Part shown: piece after piece, positions 27,210-40,163 of the stretch
Layout: every line of letters starts with the position of its first letter
How positions within the stretch are numbered: the first letter of the stretch is position 1
From: UBA9214 sp963824045
Lineage (GTDB): Bacteria > Pseudomonadota > Gammaproteobacteria > UBA9214
Length of the DNA: 64,000 nucleotides
Assembly (NCBI GenBank): GCA_963824045.1
Contig: CAWGNW010000017.1
Location: 248,001 to 312,000 of the forward strand
Direction of reading: 5' to 3'
Notes under the pieces: generated by a model
The model's input: only the letters and a program-made list of their open reading frames with translations
Told to the model about the DNA's origin: nothing
The model's database searches: none
Position numbers and translations under genes: made by a program

Positions 27210-28280
27210 GTGCCATTCGCGCAACTCTTTAAAAGGACAAAACCACCGCTGATCGGCCTGGATATCAGTTCCACAGCGGTGAAGCTACTTGAACTGAGTC
27301 GTAGCGGATCCCGCTATCGCGTGGAAAGCTACGCAGTCGAGCCCCTGCCACCCAACTCCGTCGTAGAAAAGAATATTACCGACGTTGATGCCGTGGGAGA
27401 AGCGGTACGACGCGCAGTCAAGCGATCCGGCACCCGGACACGCCATGCGGCCGTTGCCATTGCCGGTTCTTCAACTATCACCAAGATCATACCAATGCCC
27501 GCGGGGCTGAGTGAGGACGACCTGGAAAGCCAGATCGAACTGGAAGCTGACCAGTATGTTCCCTACCCGCTGGAAGAAGTCAACCTGGACTTCGAAGTCA
27601 TTGGCCCTTCCGAAAAAAACCCCGACACTGTTGATGTTCTGCTCGCCGCATGCCGCAGCGAGAATGTCGAGCTGCGCAGTGCCGCAGTAGAAACCGGCGG
27701 GCTCAGTACACAGATCATGGATGTCGAGTCATTCGCAAGTGAAAACGCGTTTGCGCTGCTTACAGATCAGCTACCGGACCAGGGCGTTGAGAAAACAATT
27801 GCCCTAATAGACGTCGGCGCAACAATGACGACACTGAACGTCATGCACGATCTTAAAAGCATCTACACACGTGACACCGTATTTGGCGGCAAGCAGCTGA
27901 CAGAAGAAATTATGCGTCGCTACGGCCTTTCTTATGAAGAAGCCGGTATGGCAAAACGCCAGGGCGGCCTGCCAGAGAGTTATCTGACGGATGTTCTGGA
28001 GCCTTTCAAGGAAGCGATGACCCAGCAGGCCAGCCGCTCACTGCAGTTCTTCTATTCTTCAAGCCCGCACAGCAAGGTTGACCATATCGTGCTCGCCGGT
28101 GGCAGTGCCTCCATTCCCGGCATGGACGAAATGATCCAGGAAAAGCTGGGGGTTGAAACGACTATCGCCAACCCGTTCGCATCCATGTCGCTTTCGGCAA
28201 GGGTGAAACCCCAGACACTCAGTAATGACGCCCCCGCGCTGCTGATTGCATGTGGGCTGGCCATGAGGAGCTTCGACTGA
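27210..28280 (+). CDS. pilM: Type IV pilus assembly protein PilM
   Basis: PilM is an actin-like cytoplasmic protein that binds the N-terminus of PilN and links the pilus motor to the alignment complex. The 356-residue protein has the actin-fold phosphate motifs LIGLDISSTAVKLLEL near the start and ALIDVGATMTTLNV in the middle, and VLAGGSASIPGMDEMI near the end. Translation starts at GTG 27210, with AAGGA eight bases upstream. It is the first gene of pilMNOPQ; the stop is one base before the pilN start. The frame is intact. Confidence 0.96.
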   Translation: MPFAQLFKRTKPPLIGLDISSTAVKLLELSRSGSRYRVESYAVEPLPPNSVVEKNITDVDAVGEAVRRAVKRSGTRTRHAAVAIAGSSTITKIIPMPAGLSEDDLESQIELEADQYVPYPLEEVNLDFEVIGPSEKNPDTVDVLLAACRSENVELRSAAVETGGLSTQIMDVESFASENAFALLTDQLPDQGVEKTIALIDVGATMTTLNVMHDLKSIYTRDTVFGGKQLTEEIMRRYGLSYEEAGMAKRQGGLPESYLTDVLEPFKEAMTQQASRSLQFFYSSSPHSKVDHIVLAGGSASIPGMDEMIQEKLGVETTIANPFASMSLSARVKPQTLSNDAPALLIACGLAMRSFD

Positions 28281-28281
28281 C

Positions 28282-28867
28282 ATGGCACATATCAACCTGC
28301 TTCCCTGGCGTGAGGAATTACGCAAGCAGAAACAGCGTGAATTCGGACTCATGGCTGTTGGTGCCGTTGTTATCGCCGGCCTGATCGTGCTTTTATCACA
28401 CCTGCACGTCGACGGAATGATCAACGACCAGAATCAGCGCAACACATTCCTGCAGAATGAAATCACCATGCTCAACCAGCGAATCGGACGAATTCAGGAA
28501 CTCGAGGCGATGAAACAGGACCTGCTGGCACGCATGAATGTGATTCAGGAACTGCAGAGCAGTCGGCCTGAAAGCGTGCATCTGCTTGACGAACTTGTCA
28601 GAACCCTGCCTGAAGGTGTCTATCTGAACAAATTCACGCAAAGAGACCGAGGCCTGACAATGAATGGCGTAGCCCAGTCAAATGCCCGGGTCTCGGACTA
28701 CATGCGCAATATCGATTCTTCCGAATGGTTTACGGGGCCGCGTCTCGATCTGATCAGAAGCGTCTGAAGCCAACCGCCGTAGAATTGCCGATTTCACCTT
28801 GCGTGGCAACCAGCGAGTGCCCAAGCCAATCAATGCAGATGAAGAATCCAGCGAGGTGTCGCAATGA
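28282..28867 (+). CDS. pilN: Type IV pilus inner-membrane protein PilN (frameshifted)
   Basis: PilN is a bitopic inner-membrane protein whose N-terminal INLLPWR motif binds PilM; its periplasmic part pairs with PilO. The sequence starts MAHINLLPWREELRKQKQ, has one membrane segment (about residues 23-40), a coiled-coil stretch, and the ferredoxin-like C-terminal fold. After LIRSV (near 28766) the frame breaks at a TGA, while EANRRRIADFTLRGNQ continues in the next phase to a TGA at 28865-28867. Removing one T there restores about 194 residues, so an inserted base is likely. Its stop overlaps the pilO ATG (ATGA). Confidence 0.92.
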
Positions 28868-29464
28868 ACCTGGACCTCGACCAGCTGGACCTGGCAGACG
28901 TTGCCCGCTGGCCTGCAGCGGCACGCGCCGTAGTCATCCTGTTTCTGATGGGCGGCGTAATCTTTCTGGGTTACTGGTTCCACACCAAGGACCAGCTTCT
29001 TGTACTTGATCAGGCGGAGCAGCAAGAGGTGGATTTGAGAGTTATTTTCGAGAAAAAGGCCCAACAGGCAGCCAATCTTGAAGCCTATGAAAAGCAGCTG
29101 GAAGAAATGCGCGAATCATTCGGCGCCATGTTGCGCCAGCTCCCAAACAAGACAGAAGTCGCTGATTTGCTGGTAGACGTTTCCCAAACCGGTCTGGCCA
29201 GCGGCCTTGAGTTCGAACTTTTCCAGCCGCAGGCTGAAAATCCCAGGGAATTCTATGCCGAACTGCCGATCAGTATCCGCGTTATCGGCGATTACCATGA
29301 ATTTGGCGATTTTGTCAGCGGTGTTGCAGCGTTGCCGCAGAATCGTGACCCTGCATGATGTCAGCATCAATCGTGTCGGGAATAACTTGCTGTCAATGGA
29401 CCTGACTGCAAAGACTTACCGCTACCTCGAAAATGAAGAAAGGACCGAGGAGGCAAAACAGTAA
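28864..29464 (+). CDS. pilO: Type IV pilus inner-membrane protein PilO (frameshifted)
   Basis: PilO forms a heterodimer with PilN in the inner-membrane alignment subcomplex. It begins MNLDLDQLDLADVARWPAAA, has a single membrane helix (about residues 22-40), a coiled-coil (VIFEKKAQQAANLEAYEKQLEEM, quoted in part) and the C-terminal fold with PISIRVIGDYHEFGDFVSGVA. At about 29336 the frame shifts: removing one C turns LPQNRDPA-stop into LPRIVTLHDVSINR, which continues to TAA at 29462-29464. The corrected length is about 199 residues, normal for PilO. The TAA shares its last base with the pilP start. Confidence 0.92.
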
Positions 29465-30006
29465 TGTACGGAATCAACAAACATTTCCTGCACTGGTGCT
29501 GCATAGCCACCCTGACAGGCGGACTGCTGGCATGCTCCGCCGATCCGACTGCAGACCTGGAAAAATACGTTGCAAAGGTCAAGAGCCAGCAGACATCAAG
29601 GATCGAGCCCTTGCCCGAGTTCAAGCCGTACGAGTCGTTTGCCTACCAGGCGGCCGACCTGAGTGATCCGTTTACGGAACCTGCATTTTCCCACCCGCAG
29701 GCCGCAACGACCCAGGTATCAAACAACGGCATCAAGCCTGATTTTGACCGGCCCACCGAACCACTCGAGGAGTTTCCCCTCGATAGCCTGCGCATGGTTG
29801 GGACACTGGAGCAGAATGACGAGAACTGGGCACTTATCAATGATACCGATGGCACGATTCATCGGGTTCAGCCAGGCAACTATGCGGGACAGAATCACGG
29901 AAAAATCACGCGCGTGACAGAATTTGAAGTTGAACTTACGGAAATCGTTCCCGATGGAATCGGGGGCTGGATGGAACGCCCGGCCTCCATTGCCATAAGC
30001 GAATAA
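29464..30006 (+). CDS. pilP: Type IV pilus lipoprotein PilP
   Basis: PilP is an inner-membrane lipoprotein that links the PilNO complex to the PilQ secretin. The 180-residue protein has a lipoprotein signal with LLAC and the lipidated cysteine at residue 24, a proline-rich flexible region (residues about 55-100) and the folded beta domain from PLDSLRMVGTLEQNDENWALI to GGWMERPASIAISE. This order of features is typical of PilP. It overlaps pilO by one base and precedes pilQ. Confidence 0.94.
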   Translation: MYGINKHFLHWCCIATLTGGLLACSADPTADLEKYVAKVKSQQTSRIEPLPEFKPYESFAYQAADLSDPFTEPAFSHPQAATTQVSNNGIKPDFDRPTEPLEEFPLDSLRMVGTLEQNDENWALINDTDGTIHRVQPGNYAGQNHGKITRVTEFEVELTEIVPDGIGGWMERPASIAISE

Positions 30007-30102
30007 TCCCACAGGGTGATAGCAATGACCGGAAATCTTACTTGCCACTTGCAGTCCAGCGAATATCGACTGATCAAACGTATCATCAAAGGGAGCCACG
30101 CC

Positions 30103-32118
30103 ATGATGCGATACCTGTTGATCTGCAGCGCCATGGTCATCGGCGGGCTTTCCTCAGCGCTGGCGGCAACAACCGCAGGCAATACGCTCCAGGCGGTTGA
30201 CTTCGCAGCCCTCCCGGGAAACAAGGCGCAGATCACACTCACCCTGAGCAAAACGGCACCCACTCCGCTCAGCTTCACGATTGACAACCCGGCACGGATT
30301 GCACTTGATTTCCCGGACACAAGCAACGGACTGACCGACAGGTCGCAGGCGATCGGTATTGGCATGGCCGAGAGCATGACCGTTGTAGAGGCGCAGGGTC
30401 GCACACGGGTTGTTGTCAACCTGATTGACATGGTTCCTTATGAAGCCCATGCGGAAGGCAACAAGATAATCCTGACCGTACAGAGTGCGGGCAGCGAGCA
30501 GTCAGCGGCGCAGGCAGCCGTCTCCAGCAGTGCTGGCGGTGCAGCAGACAGGCTGGACAATATCGACTTTCGTCGCGGTGAAGATGGCCAGGGACGCATC
30601 ATCGTCAGCCTGTCCGACCCATCCATTCCGGTTGACATGCAGCAGGAAGGGGACAAGATCGTACTTGATTTCTATCGCACAGAGCTTCCCAAGGAACTTG
30701 AGCGCCGCCTGGACGTGCTGGATTTCGCCACACCGGTCAAGACCATCGACACATACACCAAAGGCAATAACGTACACATGGTCATAACGCCCATGGGTGA
30801 ATATGACTACATCGCCTACCAATCCGACAACCAGTTCACCATTGAAGTGAAGGCCCTGACCCGGGAAGAAGCCGAAGAAAAGAAAAAGGATGAATTCGGT
30901 TATTCCGGCGAGCGGCTCTCGCTCAACTTCCAGGACATCGAGGTGCGTTCTGTTCTGCAGTTGATTGCAGATTTCACCGGCATCAATGTGGTAGTCAGTG
31001 ACACAGTCGGTGGCAGCCTGACACTGCGGCTGAAGAATGTACCCTGGGACCAGGCGCTGGATATCATCCTCAAGACGAAAGGTCTGGCCATGCGGCAGAC
31101 CGGCAATGTCATGCTGATCGCACCCAGCGAGGAAATCGCTGCCCGCGAGAAACTGGAGCTTGAATCACAGAAGCAGATCGAGGAACTGGAACCGCTTTAT
31201 TCTGAATTCATCCAGATCAACTATGCCAAGGCGGACACCATTGCCACCCTGCTGAAGAGCCCGGACACCACACTGCTGTCCGAGCGCGGCATGGTAACCA
31301 CCGACGAGCGCACCAATACCCTTCTGGTGCAGGATACTGCCTCCAAACTGGTCGAAATTCGCAAGCTGGTCGCCCGCCTGGATATACCCGTAAGGCAGGT
31401 ATTGATCGAATCCCGCATAGTTGTCGCGAACAATGACTTCTCCCGGGATCTGGGTATCAAGTTTGGCATGAGTAGAAACAGCACCTTCGACAATGGCGAT
31501 AAATTCTATTCAGTATCCGGCACACAGGGTGGCAACTTGCTGGTAGACCTTCCTGTCGCCTCGACCAGCGGCATCGGCCTGGCACTGGGCAAGGTCGACG
31601 GCAGCTTCCTGCTGGATCTGGAACTGTCAGCCATGGAGGCGGAAGGACATGGCGAGGTCATCTCGAATCCGAGAGTGCTGACGTCCAACCAGAAGGCCGC
31701 CTATATCGAGACCGGTACAGAGGTGCCGTACCAGGAAAGCACCTCAAGTGGCGCAACCTCCACATCATTCAAAAAGGCGGTTCTGAGTCTGCAGGTAACC
31801 CCGCAGATCACGCCGGATGACAGGATCTTCCTGGACCTCATCGTGAACAAGGACAGCGTGGGCGAGGAAACCTCTGACGGTATCCCGACCATTGACACCA
31901 ACGAGATCGGCACCCAGGTCCTCGTGGACAATGGCGAAACACTGGTACTCGGCGGTGTCTACGAACAGGAAAACCGGAAAACTGTGAACCGGGTACCCTT
32001 CTTCGGCGAACTGCCGCTGGTTGACTGGATGTTCAAGAGCACGGTTCGTACCAACAACAAGGCCGAATTGCTCATCTTCGTAACACCGAAGATCGTCAAG
32101 GAAGACCTGAGAATCTAG
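30103..32118 (+). CDS. pilQ: Type IV pilus secretin PilQ
   Basis: PilQ forms the outer-membrane secretin channel through which the pilus emerges. Starting at ATG 30103, after GGGAG at a good distance, the protein has a signal peptide (MMRYLLICSAMVIGGLSSAL, cleaved after ALA), two AMIN domains (about residues 30-130 and 155-255), N0/N1 domains (from LSLNFQDIEVRSVLQLIAD), and the secretin domain with VPYQESTSSG, LQVTPQITPDD and the closing VLGGVYEQE and PFFGELPLVDWMFKS motifs. Length is about 671 residues. An upstream in-frame ATG at 30016 would leave the signal peptide internal, so it is rejected. The frame is intact. Confidence 0.96.
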   Translation: MMRYLLICSAMVIGGLSSALAATTAGNTLQAVDFAALPGNKAQITLTLSKTAPTPLSFTIDNPARIALDFPDTSNGLTDRSQAIGIGMAESMTVVEAQGRTRVVVNLIDMVPYEAHAEGNKIILTVQSAGSEQSAAQAAVSSSAGGAADRLDNIDFRRGEDGQGRIIVSLSDPSIPVDMQQEGDKIVLDFYRTELPKELERRLDVLDFATPVKTIDTYTKGNNVHMVITPMGEYDYIAYQSDNQFTIEVKALTREEAEEKKKDEFGYSGERLSLNFQDIEVRSVLQLIADFTGINVVVSDTVGGSLTLRLKNVPWDQALDIILKTKGLAMRQTGNVMLIAPSEEIAAREKLELESQKQIEELEPLYSEFIQINYAKADTIATLLKSPDTTLLSERGMVTTDERTNTLLVQDTASKLVEIRKLVARLDIPVRQVLIESRIVVANNDFSRDLGIKFGMSRNSTFDNGDKFYSVSGTQGGNLLVDLPVASTSGIGLALGKVDGSFLLDLELSAMEAEGHGEVISNPRVLTSNQKAAYIETGTEVPYQESTSSGATSTSFKKAVLSLQVTPQITPDDRIFLDLIVNKDSVGEETSDGIPTIDTNEIGTQVLVDNGETLVLGGVYEQENRKTVNRVPFFGELPLVDWMFKSTVRTNNKAELLIFVTPKIVKEDLRI

Positions 32119-32125
32119 GCCTCCG

Positions 32126-32196
32126 CTACTGGCTGCACTTGCCAGTAGCCCCCTAATCTGGCATATCTGCCCGGTATGAATATACCGGGCAGTTTG
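32126..32196 (+). promoter_or_regulatory. Two hairpins between pilQ and aroK, the second over the aroK start codon
   Basis: CTACTGGC (32126-32133) pairs with GCCAGTAG (32141-32148). A second stem, TGCCCGGTAT (32168-32177) with ATACCGGGCA (32182-32191), is a perfect 10-bp hairpin with a GAAT loop and is followed by GTTTG and TTTTT. The aroK ATG is 32176-32178, so the start codon lies at the top of this stem. It could act as a terminator for pilQ, as a translational lock on aroK, or both. Confidence 0.65.
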
Positions 32197-32688
32197 TTTT
32201 TGACCGGTCCCATGGGGGCCGGAAAATCCACCATCGGGCGCCAGCTGGCAAAGCGGCTCAGCAAGGAATTCCACGACAGCGACCACGAGATCGAGGCGCG
32301 TACGGGGGTGGATATCCCGTTGATTTTCGAGCTTGAGGGCGAGGCAGGTTTTCGCAGGCGTGAGCAGACGATCATTGAGGAACTGACACGGATACCCGGC
32401 ATCATCCTGGCAACCGGCGGCGGCGCCATACTGGACCCCGAAAACAGACGCCACCTGAGTTCACGGGGACAGGTGATTTATCTGCATGCATCGGTAAACC
32501 AGCAGCTGAAACGCACCCGACGCGACCGCAATCGTCCCCTGTTGCAAACACCTGACCCGCGCGCAAAGCTGGAAGAATTGATGACTGCCCGCGATCCGCT
32601 ATATCGTGAAATTGCCGACGTGGTTATCGAGACAGACGGCAAACGGGTGCGTGACGTCGTGAGACAGATCATTGAAAAGCTACCATAA
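32176..32688 (+). CDS. aroK: Shikimate kinase
   Basis: Shikimate kinase phosphorylates shikimate at the 3-hydroxyl in aromatic amino acid synthesis. The 170-residue protein has the P-loop GPMGAGKSTIG near residues 11-21, the shikimate-binding DSDHEIEARTGVDI block, FRRREQTIIEEL, the GGGA loop (ATGGGAIL) and the lid RDRNRPLLQ. The start MNIPGSLFLTGPMG is certain from family alignment, although its ATG lies inside a strong hairpin. aroB follows 72 bases on, the standard aroK-aroB pair after pilQ. Confidence 0.96.
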   Translation: MNIPGSLFLTGPMGAGKSTIGRQLAKRLSKEFHDSDHEIEARTGVDIPLIFELEGEAGFRRREQTIIEELTRIPGIILATGGGAILDPENRRHLSSRGQVIYLHASVNQQLKRTRRDRNRPLLQTPDPRAKLEELMTARDPLYREIADVVIETDGKRVRDVVRQIIEKLP

Positions 32689-32760
32689 ACCGTGGGTGAT
32701 TTTGCCCTGCCGCATGTTTTTTCGCTATGCTCGACCCACTTGTTTCCGGTATTGCCTGAT

Positions 32761-33837
32761 ATGAATACACTTGTCGTTGATCTCGGTGACCGCAGCTACC
32801 CGATTAAGATAGGCCGGGGGTTGTTTACCGACCCGACACTGCTGACAGCACACGTTCATGGCCGCCAGGTCATGGTCGTGAGCAATACAACCGTCGCCCC
32901 CCTGTATCTGGATGCCGTGACCGGCATGCTTGCGGGATTCAGCATTAAAAGCGTGATCCTGCCGGACGGAGAGGAATTCAAGACGCTGGACACCCTGAAT
33001 ACCATCTTTACCGCATTGCTGGAGAACAGGTTCAACCGGGGCTGCACCCTGGTGGCGCTTGGAGGAGGGGTTCTCGGCGATATTACCGGATTCGCGGCCG
33101 CCAGTTACCAGCGCGGTATCGCATTCGTGCAGGTTCCAACCACCCTGCTCGCACAGGTTGATTCATCGGTCGGCGGAAAGACCGGCGTCAATCACCCGCT
33201 GGGGAAAAACATGATCGGCGCATTTCACCAGCCAAACTGCGTCCTGATTGATACCGACACCCTGGATACCCTGGACGAACGGCAGCTGGCCGCAGGACTT
33301 GCGGAAGTCATCAAGTACGGTCTGATAAAGGACAGCGCCTTTTTTACCTGGCTAGAACAGAATATGGCAGCCCTCATGGAACGCGACAAGCAGGCACTTG
33401 CCTACGCAATTGAACGCTCCTGTACGCTCAAGGCGGAAATCGTTGCCGCTGATGAGCGAGAGAGCGGCCAGCGCGCCCTCCTCAACCTTGGACACACCTT
33501 CGGACATGCCATCGAGACGGGAACCGGTTATGGCAACTGGCTGCATGGAGAAGCGGTAGCTACCGGCATGCTGATGGCTGCAGACCTGTCCGCACGCCAT
33601 GGCTGGCTGTCCACCGATGCCGTACACCGCACCGAGGCACTGCTGCGCAAGGCCGGGCTGCCAACCAGTCCACCCGCAGAGATAGATGCTGACAAATTCA
33701 TGGAACTGATGGCCGTAGACAAGAAAGTTGTGGATGGCGGCCTGCGTCTGGTGCTGCTCAAGGAAATCGGAAATGCACTGGTTACGGGTGACTTCAGGCA
33801 GGACCTGCTCGCCGCGACCCTTGCCGGCTCCGCCTGA
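32761..33837 (+). CDS. aroB: 3-dehydroquinate synthase
   Basis: AroB converts DAHP to 3-dehydroquinate, the second step of the shikimate pathway, using NAD and a divalent metal. The 358-residue protein begins MNTLVVDLGDRSYPIKIGRG and has LPDGEEFKTLDTL, the NAD-binding GGGVLGDITGFAA, FVQVPTTLLAQVDSSVGGKTGVNH, and the metal ligands in LAEVIKYG and LNLGHTFGHAIE. The frame extends upstream to a GTG at 32692, but family N-termini support 32761. dgt follows six bases after the stop. Confidence 0.97.
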   Translation: MNTLVVDLGDRSYPIKIGRGLFTDPTLLTAHVHGRQVMVVSNTTVAPLYLDAVTGMLAGFSIKSVILPDGEEFKTLDTLNTIFTALLENRFNRGCTLVALGGGVLGDITGFAAASYQRGIAFVQVPTTLLAQVDSSVGGKTGVNHPLGKNMIGAFHQPNCVLIDTDTLDTLDERQLAAGLAEVIKYGLIKDSAFFTWLEQNMAALMERDKQALAYAIERSCTLKAEIVAADERESGQRALLNLGHTFGHAIETGTGYGNWLHGEAVATGMLMAADLSARHGWLSTDAVHRTEALLRKAGLPTSPPAEIDADKFMELMAVDKKVVDGGLRLVLLKEIGNALVTGDFRQDLLAATLAGSA

Positions 33838-33843
33838 CAACCC

Positions 33844-35016
33844 ATGAGCGGCAACTCGACATCGTCCGGTCTGCAGACACTGGCTCCCTATGCCGCCATA
33901 CCGGCTTCATCCAGGGGTCGTACGCACCCCGAACCGGCACCGGCTTACCGCAGTGAATACCAGCGCGACCGTGACCGCGTGATTCACTCGGCTGCCTTCA
34001 GGCGTCTGGAATACAAAACCCAGGTATTCGTCAATCATGAAGGCGACCTGTTCCGTACCCGCCTGACACATTCCATCGAGGTCGCGCAGATTGCACGTTC
34101 AGTGGCACGCGCATTGCGGCTGAACGAGGACCTGACGGAGGGAATCGCACTCGCACACGACCTGGGGCACACCCCGTTTGGCCATGCCGGACAGGATGCC
34201 CTGAACAGCTGCATGCAGGACTACGGCGGATTCGAGCATAACCTGCAGTCCCTGCGCGTCGTTGATGAACTGGAAGAACGCTATGCTGAATTTCCCGGCC
34301 TGAACCTGACTTTCGAAACACGCGAAGGCATCCTCAAACACTGCTCCCGGAAAAACGCCATCAACCTGGGTGCGCTCGGGCAACGTTTCCTTGACAGGTC
34401 ACAGCCCTCACTGGAGGCTCAACTGACCAACCTTGCGGATGAGATTGCCTACAACAGCCACGATGTCGACGACGGCCTGCGCTCCGGGCTGATCAGCGTT
34501 GACTCCCTGACGGAAATCACACTGTTTCGCGAGCAGTACGACATTGTCCGTCGGCTGTACCCCGGGCTGCCGCCGCGCCGGACCATTCATGAAGTCGTGC
34601 GCCGCCTGATCGGCTGCCAGGTCATTGACCTGGTTGAAACCAGCATCGCCAACCTGGAAGCGGCGACACCCGGTGATATCGATGCAGTGCGCCATCACGG
34701 GACTGCTCTGATCACGTTCAGCGATGCCATGCGCGAGAAGAACCTGGAGTTGAAAAGCTATCTGCGATCCAACCTGTACCGGCACTATCGCGTGCATCGC
34801 ATGACCGCCAAGGCCATTCGCACCATTACCTCGCTGTTCGAGGCCTTTTTCAGCGATCCGCGCCTGATGCCCGATGAAGCCAGGGAGCACACCAGTCAGC
34901 TCGAGCAGCATGAAGGCCAGCATGGTCGGGCGCGTGCCGTCGCTGATTACATCGCCGGCATGACTGACCGTTACGCCATCGCGGAATACGACCGGACCTT
35001 CAACCCGGCCAGATAG
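33844..35016 (+). CDS. dgt: Deoxyguanosinetriphosphate triphosphohydrolase-like protein
   Basis: Dgt-family HD enzymes remove triphosphate from dNTPs, dGTP in the best-known case. The 390-residue protein has YRSEYQRDRDRVIHSAAFRRL, the metal-binding histidine in RTRLTHSIEVAQIA, the HD pair in ALAHDLGHTPFGHAG, and a later EIAYNSHDVDDG aspartate. The length matches the shorter dGTPase-like group and not E. coli Dgt, so the substrate is uncertain. It begins six bases after aroB, suggesting one transcript. Confidence 0.9.
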   Translation: MSGNSTSSGLQTLAPYAAIPASSRGRTHPEPAPAYRSEYQRDRDRVIHSAAFRRLEYKTQVFVNHEGDLFRTRLTHSIEVAQIARSVARALRLNEDLTEGIALAHDLGHTPFGHAGQDALNSCMQDYGGFEHNLQSLRVVDELEERYAEFPGLNLTFETREGILKHCSRKNAINLGALGQRFLDRSQPSLEAQLTNLADEIAYNSHDVDDGLRSGLISVDSLTEITLFREQYDIVRRLYPGLPPRRTIHEVVRRLIGCQVIDLVETSIANLEAATPGDIDAVRHHGTALITFSDAMREKNLELKSYLRSNLYRHYRVHRMTAKAIRTITSLFEAFFSDPRLMPDEAREHTSQLEQHEGQHGRARAVADYIAGMTDRYAIAEYDRTFNPAR

Positions 35017-35036
35017 CGCCGGGGCTGACTCGCCGT

Positions 35037-35285
35037 ATGCGTATCTACATGCAAATTCCGCCCGAAGGGGACACGGCACCCCGCTACTACCACCTGCACC
35101 TGCAGGAAGACCTGATCGATGGCTGGACGCTGATCAGGGAATGGGGCTACCAGGGTGCAGCAGGACGCCTGCGCAAGGAACACTATCCGGACCGGGAGAC
35201 AGCCGAGGCGGCGCTGGTAAAGGTCCGCGACGAGCAAATCAGGCGCGGGTACCAGGTTGTCTTCATCCAGGCCGTGCCGGAATAG
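35037..35285 (+). CDS. Single-domain WGR protein
   Basis: This 82-residue protein is almost entirely a WGR domain: YYHLHLQEDLIDGWTLIREWGYQG, with the conserved W-G then R-x-x-x-x-x-x-(Y/F), and AEAALVKVRDEQIRRGY at the end. WGR domains occur in PARPs and in bacterial MolR-like proteins and can bind nucleic acid ends; single-domain copies have no assigned role. It follows dgt by 20 bases and is probably cotranscribed. The ATG at 35037 is supported by domain length; the following 234 bases are the gltB leader. Confidence 0.82.
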   Translation: MRIYMQIPPEGDTAPRYYHLHLQEDLIDGWTLIREWGYQGAAGRLRKEHYPDRETAEAALVKVRDEQIRRGYQVVFIQAVPE

Positions 35286-35345
35286 GCATGCACCATACAA
35301 TGGCATGCCCCTGAAAACACAAAGGAAAATCTCAGCCGCAGCAAA

Positions 35346-35374
35346 TTGAACAGGCAGCGCTGCAGCGCTATACT
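35346..35374 (+). promoter_or_regulatory. Sigma-70 promoter of gltBD
   Basis: TTGAAC (35346-35351) and TATACT (35369-35374) are separated by 17 bases and lie 146 bases before the gltB ATG. Between them and gltB is a hairpin CGCACCG-GTTT-CGGTGCG near 35413-35430 and a second TATAAT at 35451-35456, so the leader may be regulated or have two start points. Confidence 0.65.
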
Positions 35375-35519
35375 GTGCGGCCCTTTTGGGTATCGGCGCC
35401 TGGCGTCTGGCACGCACCGGTTTCGGTGCGCCCACCTTCAACGCGCTGTTTATAATGGTATTACTTGCCGATCCGCCAGCATCGTCCGGCAAGATGCTAT
35501 CACAAAGAGAGTCACTCCA

Positions 35520-40161
<4,642 letters not shown>

Positions 40162-40163
40162 GC

